Assembly: GCA_945836835.1 (NCBI GenBank)
Contig: CAMAML010000010.1
Span: forward strand, 1-13,227
DNA from: an uncultured cyanobacterium
GTDB taxonomy: Bacteria; Cyanobacteriota; Vampirovibrionia; Gastranaerophilales; Gastranaerophilaceae
DNA: 13,227 nucleotides
Direction: 5' to 3'
The notes under the pieces are model-generated. The model was not told where the DNA came from. It saw only the letters and a list, made by a program, of their open reading frames with translations, and searched no databases. This document shows, in pieces, positions 1 to 6,236 of this stretch (its first letter is position 1; each line of letters begins with the position of its first letter). Made by a program: the position numbers and the translations under genes.

Positions 1-732
1 ATATTTTGTTATATTATCGAAAATCTTGTTTAAAATATCAAAAGTTCTGTTTTTTCGCTCCGAAATTTCCTCTAAAAAACCAAATTTAACCGGATAGAGA
101 AAGTTTATAAAATCAGAGATTTCTTCGGAATCAAGATACGGAAACTTTGATTGAAAAAGTTTGGCGGAGTCTTTTCTGAATTTTGCACTGTTAATGCAAA
201 AATTCGGAAGGTTAAACATATTGAAAATAATATCCTGCAACAACCCCGCAGGCGTCATTTGAGTAATGGGTGTCGCCTTGCCGTAAAACCAAACAAAACG
301 TTTTTCCCCCAACCCCATAATAACCTTTTTTAAAATGTGACTTTTTCCGACCCCTCTAAGTCCCGAGAGGGAAATAATTTTTTTGTCCTCGTCTAAGAGT
401 AATTTCCCCAGCAAAACCTCTGCCTCATCACGGTTAACGATTTTACCGGAGGTTGAAAAACTCGCAACGCCCTTGTCCAGTTTGAGTTTTTGGGACTTGC
501 GGTTTTGAGAAAATTTATAACCGCATTTGCGACAAACGGAAACATTCGGCAAATTTACGCAACTGCATTCGGGACAAAGGTTCAAAATCTCTTCCCCGCA
601 TTTTTTGCAAACAACATCACTCATCGAGTTTACCGTATGACAGTGCTTACAAATAATTCCCGTTCGTGTCTTACAATAAGGGCAGTTCAAAACATTATCG
701 GGTATATTTTTTTTACAACTCGGACACTTCAT
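1..732 (-). CDS. Triple zinc-ribbon P-loop (AAA-like) ATPase, 3' end cut by window edge
   Basis: Reading from the ATG at 732 gives 244 codons to base 1 with no stop, so the C-terminus lies outside the window. Three zinc-ribbon cysteine sets come first: C3/C6 with C17/C20, C28/C31 with C42/C45, and C53/C56 with C67/C70. A basic linker follows, then a Walker A motif GLRGVGKS at residues 124-131, preceded by the hydrophobic strand KIISLSG. The Walker B region is not visible and may lie further on. Zinc ribbons fused to an AAA_16/STAND-type NTPase are known in signalling ATPases and cyclase-linked regulators; the exact function here is unknown. The start lies 13 bp past the sigma factor stop, so it is probably co-transcribed with it. 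Domain calls are by eye: zinc ribbons and P-loop are clear, subfamily is uncertain. Confidence 0.8.
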   Translation of the reverse strand, partial: MKCPSCKKNIPDNVLNCPYCKTRTGIICKHCHTVNSMSDVVCKKCGEEILNLCPECSCVNLPNVSVCRKCGYKFSQNRKSQKLKLDKGVASFSTSGKIVNRDEAEVLLGKLLLDEDKKIISLSGLRGVGKSHILKKVIMGLGEKRFVWFYGKATPITQMTPAGLLQDIIFNMFNLPNFCINSAKFRKDSAKLFQSKFPYLDSEEISDFINFLYPVKFGFLEEISERKNRTFDILNKIFDNITKY

Positions 733-745
733 CAGCAAACACCGT

Positions 746-1315
746 CTAACAGAAGTTCGATTTAATCCGATCCATCAGCTTGAAAAGGCGTTTGGAAACT
801 TCCGATTGGGAAATCCCGACAACGGATGCTATTTCAGCTTGTGTCATGCCGTCCCGATAACGCAGTTTGAAGATTTCAAAATATTTTTGACTTTCATCTT
901 CCGCATCAACCTTATGCAAAGAGTCGATAACCGAGCGTAAAACTTCATTCTTAACGGCAACATCTTCAGGACCGTTATCAAAATCTATCGGTTCATATTC
1001 AACAACCACATCGGCATAAGGATTGCTATGAACGGATTCCGTCGTCGTCAACGGCACTTCTTTTACGGACACAAAACTACGCCCTGATCGCCTTAAACGT
1101 CCGGAATCTTTTAGCACATTGAGAATACTTGTAGTTGCAACTTTTTTCAGATACACTTCCAGCTTGGTTTCTTTTGTCGCCGTACTGATAATCGGCAATG
1201 AACGCTTGCATGTTTCGTTGAAAAAATCGTCGTACAAGTCCTCATTGTTGATAAATTTTCGATTTGTTTTTATACAATTTTCGATTAGATTTATTTTGTC
1301 TTGAGTTAATTCCAC
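746..1315 (-). CDS. Small sigma-70 (ECF-like) RNA polymerase sigma factor
   Basis: The product is 189 residues. The C-terminal part (about 146-186) looks like sigma region 4: FEIFKLRYRDGMTQAEIA, then a helix-turn-helix with GISQSEVSKRL, which would contact the -35 box. Residues 20-80 are helical with a basic end (DSGRLRRSGRS) and fit a diverged region 2. The two are joined by an acidic linker (about 95-120), as in two-domain ECF factors. The start is GTG at 1315-1313: the codon just upstream in frame is followed by TAG, and an AGGTAGGG ribosome binding site sits about 6 nt before it. The gene lies between the large TonB-C membrane protein (37 bp gap) and the zinc-ribbon ATPase (13 bp gap). 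The membrane protein is the natural candidate regulator, but that is inference. The region 2 assignment is weaker than region 4. Confidence 0.85.
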   Translation of the reverse strand: MELTQDKINLIENCIKTNRKFINNEDLYDDFFNETCKRSLPIISTATKETKLEVYLKKVATTSILNVLKDSGRLRRSGRSFVSVKEVPLTTTESVHSNPYADVVVEYEPIDFDNGPEDVAVKNEVLRSVIDSLHKVDAEDESQKYFEIFKLRYRDGMTQAEIASVVGISQSEVSKRLFKLMDRIKSNFC

Positions 1316-1340
1316 GAATATTCCCTACCTTACCAACTAC

Positions 1341-1369
1341 ATTATAGCATAACTATAAAGAAATGGTAA
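1341..1369 (-). promoter_or_regulatory. Extended -10 promoter for the sigma factor gene
   Basis: On the minus strand, TATAAT occupies 1346-1341 and is preceded by TGC, giving TGCTATAAT, a full extended -10. Seventeen bases upstream is TTACCA (1369-1364), 4 of 6 to TTGACA. Predicted transcription start is near 1334, about 19 nt before the GTG start, with the AGGTAGGG ribosome binding site inside the leader. The -35 box lies in the last codons of the upstream gene. The sigma gene can therefore be transcribed apart from the 1008-residue gene. Confidence 0.55.
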
Positions 1370-4300
1370 GTCCTAATTTGAATGTAGGGGCCGGAACCTC
1401 ACCGGCAGGCGGTTTTATGACTTTTAAAGTGTCTTTAACATTTTGTAACACAATATTGTCAACTTGAGTAGAACCGCTCGATTTTGAAATTTGGGCGGAC
1501 TGAATAGCACCGTCCTTACTCATTTTCAGCGAAACACCCACCTGATTTGAGTAAATATAATCGTTTGTCAACAACAAATCACTTGACAGGGACAATTTTA
1601 TACTTTTGCCTGCTGTTTGCAAATATTTTTTGATATTGTCGCTGTACGAAAGATAATCAGGCACCGACCAGGACAATTTTTTAACCGAAACAATATTACT
1701 TCTTGTTATAGGTTTTTGGTTGGAAAGTTTTGTGACGGAATTTTTCATATCCTGAACGGCAGCTTGTTTTGCCTGCTTGTTCATCCGAGCCAGCCTGTCA
1801 GCCTGATCATCCATTGTGGACAAAGTTCCCGTCTCGGCGTTTTCCGACGGTACGGCAGGCGGAATTGCACTTTCGCCCATCGGTTCACCAATCGGTTCCC
1901 CCGTTGCCTCTCCGTTCATCGCCTGCATATTATCCCCTTCTACCGGAGGCATAACGGCTTCATTCTCGGGTGAAGTCTGCAGTACTGCATCTTCCGAGGC
2001 GAACTTGTTCTTATTTTTACCGCCCAAAAATCCTACCAAAGAAACGCCCAAAACAATAACCGCAACTGCAGCAATTACAGGGGCAAATTTCTTTACGTCA
2101 AACGATGAGTGAGGTGCAAAGTTATAATTTTCAGCGTCATAATCGACCGCATCGGCAATATCCGAAACATCGGAAGGCGAAGAGTCATTATAGATTAAAC
2201 TGAGTTCCGGACTTTCGTAACCGTCTTCGCTTATTGGAGGTTCCGGAGCTTCAAACCCGAAAGAGGACGGGCTGTTTCTCAAAGCCGCCGTCGAAGTTTC
2301 AGGCTCAAGAGCCGCTATGCTGTCTGCGTCATCATCAATAGATGAAGATATTGATGATTGAGTCCCGAACAGCTCTCTTTCCGCAGTATCGACAATTTCC
2401 GAGGCTACGGTTTCATCTATTGCCGGAGAAGAAGTTATTTCTTCGGTAATTTCAGCATTTTCTTCGGCACGTTCCGAAACGTATTCCCCATTAATATTTT
2501 CTGTAATCTCGGCACTCCGGCGTTCCTCCATACCTGAAATGTCCGAAACTTCGGAAGTTTCTTCAACAATATCCGATTGAAGTTCTTGTGAAGGATCAAT
2601 TTCAGGCAACTCCTGCACAAAATCCGAAGAGGTCAAATCATTTGAAACATTGTCTATTTTAGGGGTTTCATCCAACGGAATTTCGTCCATACTCACCCTA
2701 TTATCTACCGTTTCATCGCCCATATCAATATCATCGGAATTAATATCATCCAAAGAAGGAAGTTTTGAGATTTCTTTACTCTCGTCAATATCAGATTCTA
2801 ATTTTATGTCGCCGAAACCGATAGGCTCAGCACCTTCTTCTTCAAATTGACGCATTGTATTTGCCACATTTTGAGAAAGGGTGTTGAAGTTTTCCGTATC
2901 GAGAATGTTTTCACCTTCCTCAAAATTAACCGAAACTTTATTTTCGGGCGGAAGGTTATTTTCCTTAATAGCATCCAGCGAAACCAATTCCGTTGCCTCA
3001 GACAAAGGAGTATTGATTGTTGTTTCAATTCTTGGCTGTCCGATACCGCCCGAAGACGGTGTTGAAGCACCAAAAACGACTCCGCCGTCGTCGTCATCAT
3101 TATTTTCAAAAATTATATCATCATCGTAATCGTCGTGATTTTCAAACACTATATCGTCGGAAGAATAGTCATCGGAATTGTTTTCAAAAACCAAATCTTC
3201 CGTCCCCGAGGAATTTAAAGTAAAATCGCCACTCGTATCATCACGGAAAGAGTCAAAAGTCGAAAACAAGTCGGAGTTTTCATCTCCAAACCCCATGCCT
3301 GTGCCATCCGCAGTGGCTGAACTTGATGCAAAACCTTCCGAGAAAGAATTTTGCAATGTATCGCCGTCGTTAATCGAGTTTGAAATATTTTGTGCAAAAT
3401 CAACGGCAGCGTCCAAGGCGGTTTCGCCCGCATTTATTGCCGAACCTATTGTCGAAATACCGCTTTCCGCAGCACTCGCACCGCCCGCCAACGCCGCAGA
3501 CGCTATCGCCGCCCCCGCAATTCCCGAACCGACTGCAACACCTTCCGTCAAGTCGCCTTCAGCAGATTGCAAATCAGCCGATAAGCCCGCAATATCTTCT
3601 ATATTCAATTCGGAAATATCTTCCGCACCCGTTTCGTTATTTGCAAGTTCCAAATCAGTTTCCCCCAAATCTTCCATATCCGTTTCCATCTCGTTTGCCG
3701 CTTTGTAGCAAAGCATTTCCCCGTTTTCAAATTCTATAAATCTGTTACGCAGTTTTTCACTGTTTTTAAGGTAAGAAATAAGCTCTTTCTTCTCCGCCTC
3801 ACCCGCATTGTTGTCCGCCATTGAGACCATTAAAAATTCGGCTTTTTCAATCTCTTCTTTGGAAAAATCTTTTTCAAGAGCATGCCCGCCGTAATTCGAG
3901 ATAAAATCTTTCAACGTATCAGGCGAGGACAAATCTTTCTTTTCCACAAAATAATACTTATCGTTTTTATTGGACTTATTAATCGCCTTCGGCTCAAAAT
4001 ACCCCAAAAATTCTGCCCCCGAATGATCTTTTAATAACTTTAAGACTATGTAAATATCGGGTACGATGTTGTATTTGAAGTGAGCAATCGGAATAAAAAT
4101 TTGGTTTTCGTCGGTAATCACTCGAACATCAACGTGAATATTCGACAACATTACGTCCGAAATATCAAACTCTTCCAAGAACTTTCTTATACTGTGGATG
4201 TTATAAGTCGTTTCATCGGAAATATTTTCGTCCCTGAAATATTTTATGCAAAGCTCCGCCCCGAGAGCATTGATATAGGCTCTGCTTTTAACATCGCTCC

Positions 4301-4379
4301 TCACAAAACTTTGGGTTAAGGATCTTGCTTCTTCCTTGTCTTTTTCTTCTATCAAAATCATATTGTCGTTATTTTCCAT
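1353..4379 (-). CDS. Large acidic single-pass membrane protein with C-terminal TonB-type domain
   Basis: The product is 1008 residues. Residues 1-225 are a folded-looking domain whose middle (IPIAHFKYNI, then AEFLGYFEP at 122-130) resembles cyanobacterial DUF1822 from memory. Residues 226-280 are acidic; 280-305 are Gly/Ala-rich. Residues 306-760 are highly acidic and low in complexity, with a short VFEN/IFEN repeat at 394-437. One strong membrane segment, FAPVIAAVAVIVLGVSLVGF, starts at residue 765, with lysines on both sides. A Pro/Glu/Met-rich linker leads to residues about 905-1008, which look like a TonB C-terminal domain (GVSLKMSKDGAIQSAQISKS, then KPPAGEVPAPTFKLGLTISL). TonB-family topology would place the N-terminal 760 residues in the cytoplasm and the C-terminal domain in the periplasm. 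The ATG at 4379 has GAGGAGA 8 nt upstream. First gene of a three-gene minus-strand set with a sigma factor; a role as sensor or membrane regulator is inference. Confidence 0.8.
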   Translation of the reverse strand: MENNDNMILIEEKDKEEARSLTQSFVRSDVKSRAYINALGAELCIKYFRDENISDETTYNIHSIRKFLEEFDISDVMLSNIHVDVRVITDENQIFIPIAHFKYNIVPDIYIVLKLLKDHSGAEFLGYFEPKAINKSNKNDKYYFVEKKDLSSPDTLKDFISNYGGHALEKDFSKEEIEKAEFLMVSMADNNAGEAEKKELISYLKNSEKLRNRFIEFENGEMLCYKAANEMETDMEDLGETDLELANNETGAEDISELNIEDIAGLSADLQSAEGDLTEGVAVGSGIAGAAIASAALAGGASAAESGISTIGSAINAGETALDAAVDFAQNISNSINDGDTLQNSFSEGFASSSATADGTGMGFGDENSDLFSTFDSFRDDTSGDFTLNSSGTEDLVFENNSDDYSSDDIVFENHDDYDDDIIFENNDDDDGGVVFGASTPSSGGIGQPRIETTINTPLSEATELVSLDAIKENNLPPENKVSVNFEEGENILDTENFNTLSQNVANTMRQFEEEGAEPIGFGDIKLESDIDESKEISKLPSLDDINSDDIDMGDETVDNRVSMDEIPLDETPKIDNVSNDLTSSDFVQELPEIDPSQELQSDIVEETSEVSDISGMEERRSAEITENINGEYVSERAEENAEITEEITSSPAIDETVASEIVDTAERELFGTQSSISSSIDDDADSIAALEPETSTAALRNSPSSFGFEAPEPPISEDGYESPELSLIYNDSSPSDVSDIADAVDYDAENYNFAPHSSFDVKKFAPVIAAVAVIVLGVSLVGFLGGKNKNKFASEDAVLQTSPENEAVMPPVEGDNMQAMNGEATGEPIGEPMGESAIPPAVPSENAETGTLSTMDDQADRLARMNKQAKQAAVQDMKNSVTKLSNQKPITRSNIVSVKKLSWSVPDYLSYSDNIKKYLQTAGKSIKLSLSSDLLLTNDYIYSNQVGVSLKMSKDGAIQSAQISKSSGSTQVDNIVLQNVKDTLKVIKPPAGEVPAPTFKLGLTISL
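3069..3200 (-). repeat. Short acidic in-protein repeat (D-D-[LI]-[VI]-F-E-N type)
   Basis: Within the 1008-residue protein, residues 394-437 contain EDLVFENN, DDIVFENH, DDIIFENN and a diverged DGGVVFGA. The spacing is 12-14 residues and the linkers are Asp/Ser/Tyr-rich. At DNA level this is repetitive GAT/GAC and TTTTCAAA-type sequence. Such repeats often act as short linear binding motifs or spacers; no function can be assigned. Confidence 0.6.
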
Positions 4380-4399
4380 GCCGAATTTCTCCTCTTCTG

Positions 4400-4405
4400 A
4401 TTATA
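4400..4405 (-). promoter_or_regulatory. Possible -10 box for the three-gene minus-strand set
   Basis: A perfect TATAAT on the minus strand lies 20 bp before the ATG at 4379. No convincing -35 is found at 16-18 bp (the sequence there is AATTTT-like). The implied start near 4393 would place the GAGGAGA ribosome binding site at the very 5' end of the message. An upstream -10-like AATAAT (4431-4426) is a weaker alternative. Confidence 0.3.
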
Positions 4406-4438
4406 TAGAGTACAAATCCGAAAAAATTATTCCAAACT

Positions 4439-4456
4439 TTTTGTAAAGTTTTGTAA
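4439..4456. repeat. Tandem TTTTGTAA pair, 10-bp period, between divergent genes
   Basis: TTTTGTAA occurs at 4439-4446 and again at 4449-4456. The copies are on the same strand and offset by exactly 10 bp, about one helical turn, in the 175-bp space between the genes starting at 4379 (minus) and 4555 (plus). The placement fits a regulator site, but the sequence is AT-rich and chance is possible. Confidence 0.35.
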
Positions 4457-4538
4457 CAAATATTGAAAATTTACCAATTTTTTAGCAAAATAAAAAATGT
4501 AGTCGTTTTTTATAGAATATAACGTGTGTAATTTTAAT

Positions 4539-4544
4539 AGGAGG
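4539..4544 (+). promoter_or_regulatory. Strong ribosome binding site AGGAGG for the 132-residue membrane protein
   Basis: AGGAGG is followed by a 10-nt spacer and the ATG at 4555. It is the best Shine-Dalgarno match in the window and fixes the start. Possible -10 boxes upstream (TAGAAT at 4513-4518 or TATAAC at 4518-4523) have no good -35. An AT-only inverted repeat (ATAAAAAA at 4490-4497, TTTTTTAT at 4506-4513) lies just before them. Confidence 0.7.
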
Positions 4545-4554
4545 TAATTTCCAA

Positions 4555-4953
4555 ATGGTAAGTCCGGTAAGTAATTTAAGATTTAACTCAAACGTATACT
4601 TCAGAGCGAATGAAGATTTGATTAACTCTGAAGGCAAATATGCGGAGAAACCGCCTGTCGGGGAAGAACAAGGCGATGTGGCAGACTTAAGCACAAAAGC
4701 AGAAGAACCGAAAAAACACGGCGTTTTGAAGGCACTGGGATATACGGCGGCAGCATTGGCTGTTGTAATCGGCGGTTCGTTTGCGTTTAAAAAAGGGTGT
4801 CCGTCATTCAGTGCTGAAGGAGCATCTTGGTACAAGAAAGCACTTGTTAAACCTGCAGAATGGTGCGAAAGCGGTTGGGACGCCGTTGCTAAATTGTTTA
4901 AAGGTAAAGGGGCTGAGACTGTGGCCGAAGAAACAGCAGAAGCAGCGTCATAA
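4555..4953 (+). CDS. Small membrane protein of unknown function
   Basis: I do not recognise a domain in this 132-residue product. The N-terminal 20 residues (MVSPVSNLRFNSNVYFR) resemble the start of many Gastranaerophilales hypothetical proteins, from memory. Residues 21-55 are polar and acidic. One hydrophobic helix, residues about 56-77 (GVLKALGYTAAALAVVIGG), ends in FAFKKG. The C-terminal part is amphipathic (WYKKALVKPAEW, AKLFKGKG) and ends in an Ala/Glu tail. There is no signal peptidase site, so an inner-membrane protein is more likely than a secreted one. It stands alone, with a strong ribosome binding site before it and a terminator after it, so it is probably a monocistronic unit. 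Confidence 0.75.
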   Translation: MVSPVSNLRFNSNVYFRANEDLINSEGKYAEKPPVGEEQGDVADLSTKAEEPKKHGVLKALGYTAAALAVVIGGSFAFKKGCPSFSAEGASWYKKALVKPAEWCESGWDAVAKLFKGKGAETVAEETAEAAS

Positions 4954-4972
4954 CAAGAGTAAAACAATTTAT

Positions 4973-5014
4973 ACTAAAAAAAGGATGTCCGAGTGTCGGG
5001 GATCCTTTTTTAGT
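4973..5014. terminator. Two-way intrinsic terminator between the 132-residue gene and hemW
   Basis: The arms ACTAAAAAAAGGAT (4973-4986) and ATCCTTTTTTAGT (5002-5014) pair with one bulged A. An inner CCGA-GTG-TCGG stem closes the loop. The T-runs sit in the outer stem on both strands, so it can end transcription from 4953 rightward and from hemW leftward (hemW stop at 5064). Confidence 0.8.
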
Positions 5015-5063
5015 CCCCACCCCAAAAACCTGAATCCCTTTGGTAATACCCATATACCCACGG

Positions 5064-6152
5064 CTACTCCAAAAAATCAGCCAAAATATAATTGCTCACC
5101 AAAACCCCGTCTAACGTAAGAGCGTACCCCTCGGGTGTTTTTCTCAAATGTCCCGAGTCAACGTATTTTTCCAAAATTTTGGAGTATTTTTTCTCAAAAT
5201 CAATCCCGAATTTTCGCTCAATCTCAGCAACATTCACCCCGCACATCCGCCGAAATCCGAGAAAAATTTCTTCCTCAAGCTCCTCCCGCAAACTCAAGGC
5301 ATGCTCCTCCTTATGTTCCGTCGGATTTTGTATATATTTTAAAATCGAGGTTTCGTTTGAATACCTAATCCCGTCCCCATACCCGTGGGCAGCTTCCCCA
5401 AATCCGTAATAAAAATCATTATTCCAATAATTCGTATTATGCCTTGAACTAAAACCCGGCTTAGAAAAATTGCTTATCTCATAATGTTCAAACCCGTTCT
5501 CGGTCAGAAAGCTCACGGCGGAAAGGTACATTTTTGCTTGAGCCTCGTCGTCGGGCAAGCCCGCAGGCGGATTATTATAAAAAAAACACCCCTCGTCAAT
5601 CTTCAAGCCGTAAAGCGAAATATGTTGAACACCAAGCTCCACGGCTCTTGCCAAATCAGAAATAAAAATTTTTTCGCTCTGCTCGGGTAACCCGTAGATA
5701 AAATCAAGGCTTACATTCTCAAACCCCGAATTTTGGGCAATCTTCACCGCCTCCTCGACTTTTTTTGAAGAGTGCCTTCTCCCGATAAGTTTCAAAACCC
5801 CGTCATCAAAAGTTTGACACCCCATGCTGATGCGATTTACCCCAAAACTCTTCGCCCCATAAAAAAAATCCGTCGTAACGTCCTCGGGGTTACATTCAAG
5901 AGTAAATTCGGTGTCCCGTGAAATTCCAAACCGTCCCGCAATCGCCCGCAACTCTTCTACATCAAGCAAAGACGGAGTTCCGCCGCCTATGTACAAAGTT
6001 TTTAACACCTCGCCTTTGTATCGGACACAAATCTCTTTATCAAGTGCCAAAAGGTATTCTTCTTTTAGCGAAAAATCGGCAAACGACACAAACGAGCAGT
6101 ATTTGCACTTGCTTTTACAAAACGGAGTATGAATGTATGCACTTTCTACCAT
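5064..6152 (-). CDS. hemW: HemW, radical SAM heme chaperone
   Basis: The product is 362 residues, a usual HemW length. The radical SAM cluster motif C12-x3-C16-x2-C19 is followed by F21 where HemN carries a fourth Cys; this, and the short N-terminus, favour HemW over coproporphyrinogen dehydrogenase HemN. GGGTP (56-60) is the SAM-binding motif. YEISNFSKPGFSSRHNTNYW (224-243) and GFGEAAHG match the conserved HemW core, and a small C-terminal winged-helix-like part ends the protein. HemW binds heme and a 4Fe-4S cluster and delivers heme to membrane enzymes. The ATG at 6152 has no ribosome binding site, but a -10 box sits exactly 7 nt upstream, pointing to a leaderless message. Older annotations may call this HemN-like oxygen-independent coproporphyrinogen oxidase. 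Confidence 0.93.
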   Translation of the reverse strand: MVESAYIHTPFCKSKCKYCSFVSFADFSLKEEYLLALDKEICVRYKGEVLKTLYIGGGTPSLLDVEELRAIAGRFGISRDTEFTLECNPEDVTTDFFYGAKSFGVNRISMGCQTFDDGVLKLIGRRHSSKKVEEAVKIAQNSGFENVSLDFIYGLPEQSEKIFISDLARAVELGVQHISLYGLKIDEGCFFYNNPPAGLPDDEAQAKMYLSAVSFLTENGFEHYEISNFSKPGFSSRHNTNYWNNDFYYGFGEAAHGYGDGIRYSNETSILKYIQNPTEHKEEHALSLREELEEEIFLGFRRMCGVNVAEIERKFGIDFEKKYSKILEKYVDSGHLRKTPEGYALTLDGVLVSNYILADFLE

Positions 6153-6159
6153 AGTTCTA

Positions 6160-6188
6160 ATTATAAACCGAACTTAACCGTTTGCAAA
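6160..6188 (-). promoter_or_regulatory. hemW promoter giving a leaderless transcript
   Basis: On the minus strand, TTTGCA (6188-6183) and TATAAT (6165-6160) are 17 bp apart. Only 7 nt separate TATAAT from the hemW ATG (6152), so the transcript should begin at or next to the start codon. The -35 shares the palindrome TTTGCAAA (6181-6188) with the divergent promoter of the GH13 gene. Confidence 0.55.
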
Positions 6189-6210
6189 CTTCTTATTTTT
6201 CGGGTAATAT
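6182..6210 (+). promoter_or_regulatory. Candidate promoter of the GH13 gene
   Basis: TTGCAA (6182-6187), 17 bp, TAATAT (6205-6210): each box matches the consensus at 4 of 6 positions. The predicted start near 6217 lies upstream of an AAGAGG ribosome binding site (6221-6226) and the ATG at 6237. It therefore argues against the longer in-frame starts at 6129 and 6213. Confidence 0.4.
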
Positions 6211-6236
6211 TCATGTATAAAAAGAGGTTAAGGGAT

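Noticed and set aside
490..765. A 91-codon plus-strand open frame at the left
   Set aside because: It is opposite the zinc-ribbon cysteines of the minus-strand ATPase and spans the gap to the sigma gene without its own signals.
3178..3708. A 176-codon plus-strand open frame opposite the large acidic protein
   Set aside because: It is the complement of the Ala/Ser/Glu-rich region of the 1008-residue gene, has Pro/Ser-rich composition from reversed codons, and shows no ribosome binding site or domain.
4482..4967. A 161-codon minus-strand open frame over the small membrane protein
   Set aside because: It mirrors the 4555-4953 gene, which has a perfect AGGAGG site and a sensible membrane helix; the mirror frame has neither and overlaps the divergent promoter region.
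6129..6236. N-terminal extension of the GH13 protein from ATG 6129 or 6213
   Set aside because: The extension overlaps hemW or the promoter, has no ribosome binding site, and would bury the signal peptide that begins at 6237.
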